A stretch of DNA of 64,000 nucleotides from the NCBI GenBank assembly GCA_963576475.1, contig OY754970.1, positions 28,719,091 to 28,783,090 of the forward strand, in the 5' to 3' direction. Source of the stretch: Molanna angustata (Eukaryota; Arthropoda; Insecta; Trichoptera; Molannidae). A program made the translations under genes and the position numbers. A model generated the notes under the pieces. That model was given only the letters and a program-made list of their open reading frames with translations, did no database searches and was not told where the DNA came from. Shown here piece after piece: positions 35,641 to 47,481 of this stretch (its first letter is position 1; each line of letters begins with the position of its first letter).

Positions 35641-36360
35641 GCATTTATTCAGAATATCATTATTGTTAGCAAAGTCCATGGCAAATAAATAAATAACATG
35701 AGCAAATAGAGTAACAGAAAGTACCATATTAACTCCTCCAAGGAAAGTACAAAAACAAGTAAGTGGCATATGATAAACGAACTCTCAATCACACACGAGC
35801 ACGAAGAGACGCTGACCAAAAGGTGCAGCCCTAGGGTACAGCGACATATACTTACTCCAGGAATGTCACTGTCTTCCACGTGGTGGCTTCGGCGGGGTCC
35901 AGCCTCTGCGTCAGGCTGGTAGGGCCTTGTTGTAATCGGCTTGGTTTCCTCTACTCTTCATCCAGACAGTCACCCATTGCTGGCTCCTTGCCACACGGCA
36001 ATGCTATGACCACTTCACCTCAGCGACAGAGGTGGCAGGCCAGCTGGGAACCTCACTGTAGGCGAACCCCCAGACGACACGGAAAGCCCCTCGTGGTCCA
36101 ATCTAAGAGCCATCGAGTTCCTTGGTGCGGTGGCCCGACACTGCGCCCCTCCTCGACGCCTCTGCCCTGTTGATGCCTTCATCTTGGTTCCGTAACACCG
36201 GCAGCGTCCATGCGTATTACGTGTCCTGTCACACCGACCTTCTGCCTCTTCGAAAATATTGCTGCCATCGGGAGCACCTGTCGACCGATGACGGCGTCAC
36301 AACAAAACGTCCGTCTCCTACCAGAGTTGAATGCCAAGAGCTCCTTCCACCTTGAGAGAG

Positions 36361-37284
36361 AGATTTGCTATTATGATTTCTAGCAATATTTCAATCACAA
36401 TAACTATGTGAATATAAATTGGCCCTCTCTTTTTTTTATTGAAATATTGCGCAAGAAGACAAAAGAAATCAACTATAGTATAAGCAGACTAAATAGATCA
36501 TATCACTAGGGCTGTCCGACTTATCATACGACTCACAAATATTTATGAATATAATTTTAAACTGTACCGCGTGCTGGGAGTATCTGGATTCTTTTGTGGC
36601 AGCCAGGAGAACGATCTTAATGCAAGTAATGAGCTGCTCAGTGGCAGGACCGATGGAGTTTTTATTTCTCAGTTTATCCTTATTCAATTTAGAAGGATTC
36701 TTGAAAAAATAGGTTCTTTTGTCACCGAGAGGTGTTGGCAGAGGAAAGGTAAAAAATTAGTTTTCACAAGGCTGTTGGCTGGCCGCTCCTGGTACTCTGT
36801 GGTATAGATTCCACAGCGGCAGTGCCGATGGAGTAAAGAACTCCTGCCTTACTTTCAGAATCTCCAGGAGGTTCCTTTTTTTCTAATATCTTTGACCGGC
36901 AGGGGTCAAGGTTAAAACCGACTCAGCTGTCAGCTGTCAAAATTTCAATATCCTCGATCAAAAATATAGAAAAAAATACTTATAATTAAAAATGTCACAG
37001 GTAGCTTCCACATACTATGTGCGATGAACATGGACAAAAAAAACAAGACAATGAAAACATGGCTTAAGACATGATGAGACAGTGAATACTTCTCGCAGCT
37101 ATGGTGATCAGGGGATCCTGGTATCATCACCGTACACACTTCCAACTATTGTACAAAAAAGTCCGTATAACAACTACCTACAGTACACAATGATTTCTGT
37201 CATACACATCTTAGGTACTTTAATTGTGCTGTTATCCTGTCTGATAATTATCCTGTCTGATATCCTGTCCTGTCTGTCCCTTAA
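36361..37284. other. Intergenic, no gene recognised
   Basis: Mixed-composition sequence with short open frames that resemble nothing known. GGCAGGACCGATGGAGT and GGCAGTGCCGATGGAGT (near 36645 and 36822) suggest a decayed duplicated repeat. Confidence 0.4.
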
Positions 37285-38540
37285 ATCCCTGTTATAGATT
37301 TTCCCGTGACTTTTTAAGTTCACAAAAAAGAAAATAAATAAATAAAAATCCAGACACTTTTCTGGGTGTTTGTAAAGGTAAATGGGAATGATCTGTTTGG
37401 AGTTAATGATGGATTGAATATTGAATATAATAATTATATAATATAATACTCTTCACTGGATCATTGAATACATAAGTAGATGATTTATAATAAATTCCTT
37501 TATGAGGTATCAAATAAATTAAACTCAGAAACTTTCTCGGGTGTAGGCTCCAAAGTATTCTCGCAGTCGGATGAATGGCAAAGTCACATAATCAAACAAT
37601 AATTTTTATTTATATAGTAAATAATAATAACAAACACCGAATATTTTTATTATTGCATATGCGCAAACATTGGATTTTTTTCCCTGTCGGGAGTCAAAGA
37701 TATTTTTCACAAACGGGAGTCAAACAGATTTTCAATTATCTCAATAGAGACGAAGTTGGAATATTTATTGTAGGAGAACCGGGAAATCAAGGCACCTACA
37801 GGGCTTACGACCTGTCATCGGCTGGTTTACGTGATCACTTTATGCGCTTGCGCAACGTTCACCAATTATGCCTTTTTAATGAGATCCCTATCAATTCAAT
37901 TTTTGAAAGTTCTATATATTGTAATACTGAAATTCTTTTCGCTTGAAAATAAGGAATTTTTACTATTGCCATCTATGGGTGAAATTATGAACAACAATCT
38001 TATTATTTTTATTTATTTTGTTGGAACGCCATCTATTGAGAGAATTGGTTTTTGTAAATAATGAAAGCTACAATTCTTATATCTGGGGTGACAATGCATT
38101 TTTCGCATAGAAGTCACCCCTGAATTGCGCCAGACTTATAAGGTCATTTTTGTCTTATTTACCTACTTGTACCAATGTGTAAGTAATCGAATATTTTTAT
38201 TATTGCATATGCGCAAACATTGGATTTTTTTCCCTGTCGGGAGTCAAAGATATTTTTTAACAGATTTTCAATTATCTCAATAGAGACGAAGATGGAATAT
38301 TTATTGTAGGAGAACCGGGAACCCGGTTTGATATAGATTTTTCCTTTGACTTTTCCATCCACAACAAAAAACTATGTGTGTGTGTAAGGTAAATGGGAAT
38401 GATTTGTTGGAAACTGCATATTTGACACACCACCAGATCGTTTAATGAATTCAGACTAATTTATTTTTTTAATAAACTAATTTATTATATTTTAAATAAA
38501 TTAAACAGAAACTTTTCCAAGTGTAGGAAGAGAAAAAAAT
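37285..38540 (+). repeat. Direct duplication carrying foldback-family copies
   Basis: 37285-37735 and 38190-38540 share blocks in partly the same order: TATAGATTTTTCC-like, GGTAAATGGGAATGAT, AAATTAAAC...GAAACTTT and the foldback core. 37655-37875 and 38190-38325 carry ATTGCATATGCGCAAACAT, CCCTGTCGGGAGTCAAA and TCTCAATAGAGACGAAG, as at 19081-19360. Between them is AT-rich sequence without coding signal. Confidence 0.65.
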
Positions 38541-38961
38541 GATTTTCATTGTTTTCACCTATAAGCACAAAATAAACAACATAGAAAATGTATCAACGAA
38601 ATACTACAAAAAATAGTGATGAACCATCAATAAACCAATACTAATGAAATATCGCACACACAGGGCACCAAAGATAGCAGGCCAAGATGTCCCTGTTATT
38701 GATGTAGGCATAGAGAACCAAGCACCATATATTTCTGTCTCTGCATACATTCATTGCCCCACACTCTTTCATACATGCTTATTTTTTATTTAAATTTTTA
38801 GAATATTGCACCAATATCTTCTTGGCCAACCCACACCTATCATTGCTTCTCTTTCAGCTCAATGAATTTCTTTTGTCAATTGTTCTTCATTCATTATTTC
38901 ATGTGGTCAAACCACCAAACAAATTAAAATATTATAATTGTAAAGAAAAAAAAACAATTTA

Positions 38962-41900
38962 TTACATAGATATTTTATTTTCTTTAAATTTGACATATTG
39001 ATTTATTTGTTCTTTTTGTAAAGAAGGTGATGTTGTAGCTAAAGCTTTGATAAAATGCACATTTTTGATAACTGAAACGTCCATTCCTTCCTCTGTCATA
39101 GCTATCATTGCGGCTTCTGAACAAACATTTTTTAAATCTGCACCAGAGTATAAATTGGTTTGCATTGCTATACTATGTAAATCAACATCACTTGCGATTG
39201 GCATTTTATTAGTTAACAATTGCAAAATTTGTAGTCTTGCTTCAAAATGAGGAGGACAAACATATATATGCGTATCAAAGCGACCCGGACGAAGCAAAGC
39301 AGAATCAATCATGTCTGGACGGTTAGTAGCACCAATAACGATAACATTTCCATCATCGTTTTCCTAAAAAGTAGGTATACAAAAATAATGATTTTAGTAC
39401 ACTCATAGACAAATAATTGTAACAACAACAAAAAAAAATCATGTTAAATTGATAACCTAATTGAAGAATGTAACTACCAGTAGTGTGTTAAATGAATCTC
39501 TTTACACACTGATAAATCTACAAAATACAACAAATGCTACAGACTATCCTACATATTTTCTACTATAATATTTTATGAATATTCATCAAATATTATAAGA
39601 ACACAATAAAAAAACTTACCATCTCTGAATCAGCAGCATTCATTTTATGTCCAACGCCATCTATTTGAGTGAGAAGAGAAGCAATTATTCGATCTTGAAC
39701 TTCAGAATTAACTTGATTAGCTTCTCCACGAGTTCCTGCCAATGTGTCTTTAAAAAAAATAAAAAAGTTAATTAATAGAAATTATATTCATTATCTACGT
39801 TAATGGATACTTAATTGAATTATAATATATACAGGTTCATAGCGGGATATACATATGGACAAATCAGCGATAAACTGGGGATTTAAAAGAATATAAATAC
39901 TTTAGTTATAAAATACACTTTAAATAATAATGTTATAAACACTATAATTCATTATTCCACATAATATTATGTAACATAAATGACAAATAAAGATAGCTCG
40001 CAAGTGCAACCAACCATTATGACGATTCTCGAATATGTCGATGCCAAATAAGTATTGTGATAAAAAAACAAAATTTTAAAATACTGCCATATAATAACGA
40101 ATCCACACTCGCAGGAGTTAGGGTAACCTGTAGTTACAAAATTAATTGAAAGTGTACATCTAATATTCTTAAAAAAAAAAACACTTTTTTGTTATAGCTT
40201 ATTTCATTTATATAAAAAAATGGAATATTATAATGAAACATACCTATTTCATCGATAAAAAGAATACATGGTGAGTTTTGTCTAGCTCGTTGAAACAGCC
40301 TGTAAATAAAGCGTTCAGCATCACCAACATATGGGGAGTATAATTCAGCTGCAGATATAGAGAGCAGAGAAAACATTCCAAGACTTGCTAATGCACGAAT
40401 TAATGAAGTTTTAGCGCAACCAGGTGGGCCATATAATAATACACCTGTAAAATAAAGATTTATATCTATGTTCCAGTGAAAGTTTCATAAATTTTCTTTT
40501 ACATAATAAAGCTAATAAACCCTTAATAGTAATTTATATTCTTTCTAAAAAATAAATGGACAGTGTAAAATAATTTTTTTTCGCTACTCCCACCACCACC
40601 CGCTCTGCATATGGGGACTATAAACGGCCCCTTCACAGAACGCTAAGTGAGCGACAAGAAAAAAAAATGCACAGCACGAAAAGTAGCTCATGGAGCCCTC
40701 TAGATTAGTAATCTCGGCACCATAGTGCAAAAGAAAAATCGACGAATGTGAATGGAGGATTCACACTCGGGGACTTCAAATCTTATAAATGAGAAATATC
40801 AGGGGTATGAGCAAGATCTCTGTAAAAAAAAATAACCTACTGGGAATCTAACAATAGTAAAGCACCATAACTATGACAAAACTTTTTAAAGGCTTTAAAA
40901 TTGTTCTTCGAGATTACAAAATCCGCGTGACCAATGGACAGCAACGAGGAGCTCCGATCTAAAAGAGGACACCATTGGGTGGCAACACTCCCACAGGATA
41001 TGTTCCGAAGTTTGGTCTGGGCACTGACAGAACTGACATGAGGCGGAGGGGGCAATATTAAATCGGTGAAGATAACTCTTAAAATTTCCATGTCCTGTGA
41101 AAAATTGAGAAGTCCAGAAGTCGGGGACAACCCAAGAAGATTTAAGTCGAGTCCTCACGTCAGGAAAAAATAAAAACGATATTCTTCCCACTGAGCAAGC
41201 CGTCCAACGGGACTGCCAGATATTCAGCAAATTTTCGAAAACACTTCTTTCAAGAACACTGCGTGACACTCGGCCCTCAGGAGGGAAAAGAAGAACATTT
41301 CCAATTACAGAAGAACGACCCCGCATTAGATTGAAAATAGCACCTCTACGCTGCATCTCCAGATCTAAAGGTGTCATGCCCGTCAATATAGGCAATGCTT
41401 TGGTAGGACTCGTACCATATGCTTTGGACAAAGCTATAAGAGCGAATCTTTGACCTGAGAGCAAAATTCTACGTATATGTTGAAGCTCACAAGCATAAGA
41501 CCAACAGCCAGCCGCATAGCAAACAATGCCGAGGTAAACTGCCTTATAGAAAAGACAAGAGACTCGAAACTGTAAACCCCATTTTGCCTTGGCGATGTGT
41601 GAGATTTTTAAAAAAGCAGAAAAATAATTTTATGATAATTCAAAAACAATAATATTTGTAAAACCAGGACAAAAAGTCAGACCTACAACAAAGAAATAAG
41701 TATCAATAAATAGGAAGCCAGATAACTGGAATATCCTGACGGATACGAGAACAAGGAGATCTACCCTTCCAAGGAAATCTGCATCTCATCTCTTAGGTTT
41801 GACTCGACAATATACTCTCTTTCATAGAAAAAAGTTATTTATGTGGAGCTGCATTTATTTGCATGGGACACCAAATATTCCAAAAGACCACCAATACAAG

Positions 41901-44900
41901 CTAAACAAGTATAAGGAACTGGTAGATCAAATAGCACAAATATATAAATGTTGTAGAGGTGGGGGCGAGAGGCCTGCCCGCAAAGTCTTTATATTCCTAC
42001 TTTAAGGACTTAGGTCTCTCTAGGGATAAAATAAAAAAACTTCTGATAGAGTGGTAAAAGCATCATTGTCCACGTCCAATTGGATTTGGTTGCACATGGG
42101 AGTGGAGTACAGTCGTAGGTTGGTGGGTGAGTGGTGAGCGTGACTCGAGTCATAAATGCAAGCCCGTGCGGCTCACCTATTCTGGCTAGTACTCTTCTCG
42201 CCTGTGCTTGTGGGCCTGAATTCGTGAATCCAGTGAAACCACGATTGCCTATCTCTTTTGTATCTTAGTGAATGATTTTGCATTTTTACTATTCTAAAAT
42301 TTTTTTAATACCAAAATTGAAATTAATCCCATCAGTGAAATTTGTTAATTGTTATTCTGAGAAAGAAAGCACTCTTTGTATCTCAAAGTGTTTTAAACAA
42401 AACTACGGTATATTTTCATAAATAAATTTTTTTTTTTGACTTATTTCAATAATAAATAAACCTTAGATTATATATGATACAGATACCTAGTCATCGCAAT
42501 GAATGTATGCCAACTAAAACTACGAGGAAACAGACGAATTTCTAGTATACGTACACCTACCGATACGCACAACTACATAAAACGTACACCAACCGATCTG
42601 CCGCCTCACACACACATGTAAAAAAAACTTGGCATACATTTGAATTCGAAATTTGTACTACACGCGGCTTCTGTACATTATAATTCTATGAAATAAACTA
42701 AAATAATGCACCCCAAATAAATTTTGATACAATTTTTTTAAATACATGAAAATAATGTTACCTTTTGGTTTTTCAATGCCCATTCTTGAGTAACTAGTTG
42801 TGAACTTCAAAGGCCAAATAACAGCCATTTCTAAGGCTTTTTTAATTTCACCAAGACCTGCTAAATCATCAAATGATGAATTTTTATTTAGCACTACACC
42901 AAGAGACCCTTTTAGAGATGCTGGTGTAATATTTAAAATTACTTTTTTAAATTCATTTTTCCAAAATTCTAGGTTTTGCTCTTTGTCTGCATACTAAAGA
43001 AAATAAAAATAAATTATACAATAACCATAGAATAATAATAAAACTATAGAATACTCATTCCCATACAATACCTCGCTGAAAAAGTGAAGCCGTTTTATTG
43101 GCCGGCTCGTGTCAATATATGTATGACTCTGCTATAATTTAGCAAGTAAGTTTGCTATTTTGCTAACTATTCCGTAAATAATTTTGCAAGCAGTTAAAAA
43201 ATTACCTATTTGGAGAACGTATCACGCAGACGGCTAATGATTACTGAATGTTCGTAACAAAATGTTGACCAAATTAGTCAACATAAAGCAGTCTCATTTA
43301 CTGCAGGCTAAAGAGTATCCTATACTATTATAATTCTATGACAATAACATTGAATACATAAAAAAATATATATTTTAAAATATTGTGTGCTTCCTTTGTT
43401 TTCTGTATTATGGATATGGAATATTTTCTTGTCTGTTATTTTAATAAGTCATACTATTTAAATATGTTATTTCTTTTTTTCCAACATTGTTCATATTCTT
43501 TGGTTTATACTAGATGTAAGAAAATGTACTTATTTTTTACACCTAAATAAAATATGTCCTTATACATTCATACATTTGCACCATGGAACTTTGTCAAAAT
43601 ATTAATTTTTATATTAAAAAATACATTTATACTTTTATGCGCTGGCATTATACAAATCATATATACTATTATAATGAACTTTTTGATTTATTTATAAACC
43701 CTTTTCATGAAGCTATAAAATGTTTTGTTATCAAATTCTCATCACAATATTAATAAAATGGAAATACTATACTTAATGATTTATTTTATAAAAGAACACT
43801 CTGTCTAATTCCACCTCGGTACAGGCTTAAGGCTAGTGAGGTGGATATATATGATATGTAAAAAAATGATTTTGTAAATTATTATAATAAATAAATAAAA
43901 TAAATAAATGTAAAATGCACAATTTTTGCACATTTTACATTAGACAGAGCAAGATTTTTACTAAAATACACCAGATGCAAAGAGAACATGTTCAGGTGGG
44001 GTATAAGGGTGGAAGAGGATGTCTCCTGCAATAACGGTGAGATACAAACTGACGAACACCTCCTCATCTGTCGAGATATGCCAGTGACGTGCCAGTGATG
44101 ATGGTTAATGAGAATGCCATTGCAGCTGCTGTATTCTCAAGTGGATGGCCTAGTGGTTAAGAGCTTGGACTCGTAAAGTAAGTAATTGAAAATAAAAAAA
44201 ATGTCTAAATATATACGAAATAGATAGGTTTCAATAAATATTTAAAATTAGAAAATTTTATGTAAATATATACGTACCATTTTTTTATAAACATTCCATG
44301 CTATTGTATTGCATAATTGTTGTAAATCTGCTCCCACATATCCAGGGGTCATGTTAGCAATACTGCTGCTTAAATCTGATATTAAGTTCTTTTGTATGGT
44401 AACATTTTCTAACAGATTCTTCAAAATTACATCTCTTTCTAATTCTGTTGGAGGGCCTATATAAATCTGTAAATTGTTTTTTTCAGTTCAAAACAGAACA
44501 AAAATAGAATAATAAATAAATACAAATTAAAATATAAGTAATTTTTTACTTCTGTTTCAAGTCGACCATGCCGGCGTATTGATGGGTCTAATGCATCTGG
44601 CTTATTTGTTGTTGCAATAACAACTATTCCAGGAACTGTTTGAGCTTTGTCTAATAAGGTGAGAAGTTGTGTTGCAGCCCTTTGAATATGGGAAGCACTA
44701 CTGTGGAATTTTGGGCATAAGTTGTCCACCTCTTCAATATTGACAATACATATTCCTGTGAAGAAAAAAGAGATATAAAAAAGTTGTGTTAAAGTAGGAA
44801 CAGTGTTATATGAAATGGCTATATTACCTATATTTGGAATTTGAATTTATTGATTAACTATGGTAGAATTTTAACCTCTGCATGATCACTAGTAAACATA

Positions 44901-46038
44901 AAAAAGCATAAAAAGGATATGCATATACCTGATATTTTTGCATACTGGAAACATTCATCAAATATTTTTTTAAGTGATAACTCTGTTTGACCTGGATCAC
45001 TTTTGTTAATATCATGCCCAATAATAGATATGATTGTGGAGCCAGTCACCTTGGCCAATGATTGAACAAGTGTTGATTTTCCACATCCCGATGGTCCGAC
45101 TAAAAGAATCTACAATTATTAAAAAATAATCTTCAAGCTTTGTGTTTCATTTAGATTTAATTATAAAATATGTACTTCTAATTCAATGGCGCTACAGCCC
45201 ATAAAATATGTTCATAGGAGAAAATTTTTAAATTGTATGGAATATACCAAGACGGGTATAATAACAAGATAGTCATGATATAATTTATTTAATATATATT
45301 TACTTGTTTGCTAGGGGAAAAAAGTGATGTAGTGCCAATATTATTGTAGATTTCATTCAGTTTGATAATTTCAATCAAACGGTTCAGAGATTTTTCTAAT
45401 GCGAATAGTGGAGTGGTCTGTCTTTGTTGCTGATCATATTGAAACTGTGTTAATTTCTCATCAATTATGATATTTGTTTTTGGACCAACTACTCCAAGAG
45501 ATTTAGTATTTGTATAAATAATTAAAATTTTATTTGCACCCAATTTTTGACACTCAGTTAAATTTTTCACGTTAATGCTGTATTCTTCAGCGAAACAATA
45601 TTTTTTCAAAATATAATGTTTTAATGTATGAATTAGTTGTTCATAGTTATCCCACATTTTCCATGTGCTAATGGATTCAAAAATTACTTTTATTTTTATT
45701 TCCTTAAATATATCGAATGTTGTACATTTTCTAATATCAGAGAGTTGAATCTTTTCAACAGGGGTTTCAAAGTTATCCTGAGATATAATTCTTTCAACAC
45801 TACTATCAAGTTCCATAATGTCGTCATCTATGATCGATTTTGGAAAAACTCTGCAAATGTAATAACCGCGACATGTTTTAATTATTGAAATATCTCCCGG
45901 TTTCAAAAGTAACTCTCGAAATAAACATTTTATAATGTAACTTTTTTGTATGAAAATTACACTATTACTAGGAAGATATTTAAGGGTTAATGTTTTATCG
46001 AAATGTAAATTTTTTAAATGATTAGTTAATAAATCCAT
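38962..46038 (-). CDS. AFG2B: AFG2B/SPATA5L1 AAA+ ATPase, 8 exons, complete
   Basis: Exons (minus): 46038-45304, 45109-44929, 44755-44550, 44466-44278, 42993-42762, 40444-40244, 39747-39620, 39363-38962; all GT-AG, phases join into 757 residues (human 753). The protein is a double AAA ATPase that, with AFG2A and partner subunits, acts in cytoplasmic maturation of 60S ribosomal precursors. An N-domain (1-245) precedes D1 with Walker A GPSGCGKST (250-258). D1 Walker B reads IVNIEEVDN, Glu313-Glu314 replacing the usual Asp-Glu, and RRHGRLE replaces RRPGRFD. D2 is canonical: GPPGCAKTS (520-528), CILFIDEID (Asp579-Glu580), GATNRPD and LRPGRFD. GCAKT, SPYVGDAER and the C-terminal SPSL distinguish it from AFG2A and VCP. 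Intron 5 (2.3 kb) holds a LINE fragment. Confidence 0.93.
40590..41560 (-). pseudogene. R1-like LINE C-terminal fragment
   Basis: Minus-strand frame 41464-40895 encodes SGQRFALIALSKAYGTSPTK, ALPILTGMTPLDLE and a Cys-His motif CQFCQCPDQTSEHILWEC. This is the region after the RT domain typical of R1/I-type LINEs. A short frame shift leads to the end near 40837, followed by likely 3' UTR to about 40590. It is inserted in AFG2B intron 5, same strand as the gene. Confidence 0.75.
41600..42700. other. AFG2B intron 5 remainder, no gene seen
   Basis: AT-rich, with a GC-richer patch near 42100-42200 (GGTGGGTGAGTGGTGAGCG). No supported coding region. Confidence 0.4.
43811..44105 (+). pseudogene. LINE 3' tail and separate LINE C-terminal fragment
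   Basis: 43811-43915 has the CACCTCGG...CTAGTGAGGTGG hairpin and AAATAAAT tail shared with 3077 and 55642. 43940-44105 then encodes KYTRCKENMFRWGI and GEIQTDEHLLICRDM, a zinc-finger-like LINE C-terminus related to 59256-59609. It lies in AFG2B intron 4. Confidence 0.6.
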
Positions 46039-46410
46039 AACTAATTGTTAAATTTGATAGTCAAAATTACAATGCAAAACACAACATATTATTTTATTTA
46101 TTTATATCGATTATAATATCCACGTGAAAATATGACATATGACAGCTGTCATACAAGGTACGGTCAAGTAAAAGGGAATATTCATTGTCCTCGAAGATCA
46201 TTATTAATACGTCATAACATAAATGAATGTGATGAGATTTTATGCAAATTAATCATTTTTTGTCCACATTTTGCCGTAATATAATTCTTTTTTTTTTATC
46301 AAAATAACTGGTCTATAACAGTTTATATATTTTTAACTCGTATTCATTTCTTCGAAGTAAATAATCATTTTGTAATCGAAGTAAATAATCGAAGTAAATA
46401 ATCATCATAA
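46039..46410. promoter_or_regulatory. AFG2B 5' flank
   Basis: Short AT-rich flank between the AFG2B start codon and the LINE at 46416. GAAGTAAATAATC occurs three times at 46353-46402. No clear core promoter motif is seen. Confidence 0.35.
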
Positions 46411-46415
46411 CTGTA

Positions 46416-47480
46416 GTGGACGGTTGCTCTTCTTCTCCCCATTCCATTAATGCGGGAGTCCCTCAAGGGTCCATTCTATCTCCAACCCTATTCCTCCTAC
46501 ATATAAATGACTTGCTCTTACGCGCCCCCATCCACTGTTACGCTGATGACAGCACAGTCCATGACAATTTCTCTTTTGACAAACCTCCTAAACAGAGTGA
46601 AATATCAGAAGCCCGGAAAGACCTTCATCAAAAAATAAATAGCTACCTCCACTCAATCAATACCTGGGGTGAAAGTAATCTTGTTTCATTTAACGTCTCA
46701 AAAACCCAAGCCTGTCTAATTTCTGCGAAGAGAAACCCCAATGAATTGCAAGTGTCTTTCAACGGAAGCACCCTACCTAACAGCAGCTCTATCGACCTGC
46801 TTGGAGTATCTATAACGAACCAATTACACTACAAGGGCTCCATCGAAGCTAAGGTGAAACTCGCCTCCAAAAAATTGAGCGTACTATATAGAGCGCGCAG
46901 ATATTTTACTAAGACCCAGATCTGTATACTCTACAAAGCGCAAATACGCCCAATTATTGAATATGGCAGTCACCTCTGGAGTGGCGCCCCCCAATACCTA
47001 CTGAATACCCTCGACGCTGTCCAAAGGCGTGCTATACGTCTGATTGATGATCCATCACTGACTGATGGATTGCAATCACTAGAACACAGACGCAGAGTCG
47101 GTATTTTAAGTTTATTCTATAGATACTACCACGGGAATTGCTCAGAAGAACTTGCATCTTTGGTCCCTCCTCCACCCACTCGCAACAGAGTCACTCGCTT
47201 CACTCAATCGCAGCATCCATTCACAGTGGACCTTCAACATATACGAACAAGTCGCTTCTCGAACTCCTTTATTAACACAGCAGCCCGACTGTGGAACGAT
47301 CTTCCGAATTCTGTGTTTCCATCTTCGTACAACCCGGGTCTTTTTAAAATCCGAATTAATAAACTCTTTTCTAGATTGCAAACCCCTCCCAACGCTACGT
47401 AGTGCGCTTCTTCGGAAGAGTAAAATGGACCCAAATCCTAATAGCTGGCGTCCCCTACGTAGACATGTTAAAAAAAAAAA
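46416..47480 (+). pseudogene. 5'-truncated LINE reverse transcriptase
   Basis: A 328-residue open frame (46416-47402) starts inside the RT domain: NAGVPQGSILSPTLFLLHIN, CYADDST (catalytic YADD), LLGVSITNQLHY, KTQICILYKAQIRPIIEYGS and a C-terminal TAARLWNDLPNSVFP. It is followed by a short 3' UTR and a poly-A run at 47469-47481. The upstream endonuclease and RT fingers are missing. A shorter sibling is at 20704. The intact frame and poly-A suggest a fairly recent insertion, just upstream of AFG2B. Confidence 0.88.
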
Positions 47481-47481
47481 A

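Larger units (their letters stand above)
31067..36360 (+). repeat. GC-rich tandem array, period ~795-798 bp
   Basis: Units are marked by GTCACTGTCTTCCAC at 32377, 33171 and 33969; a diverged one is at 35866. Each unit includes GGGGCCCAGCCTCTGCGTCA, CCAGACGACACGGATTGCCC and GTCGACCGATGACGGCGTCA, then an A-rich end and ACACGTGGCATCT. Copies 2 and 3 are nearly identical. Composition is far more GC-rich than the surroundings. Short frames of 87-163 residues repeat with the unit but resemble no protein I know, so I treat them as non-coding. It could be LTR-derived or satellite; class unknown. Confidence 0.8.

Noticed and set aside
37575..37946. 123-residue frame at 37575 as a gene
   Set aside because: It overlaps the foldback repeat found at 19081 and 38190, and the translation matches no known domain.
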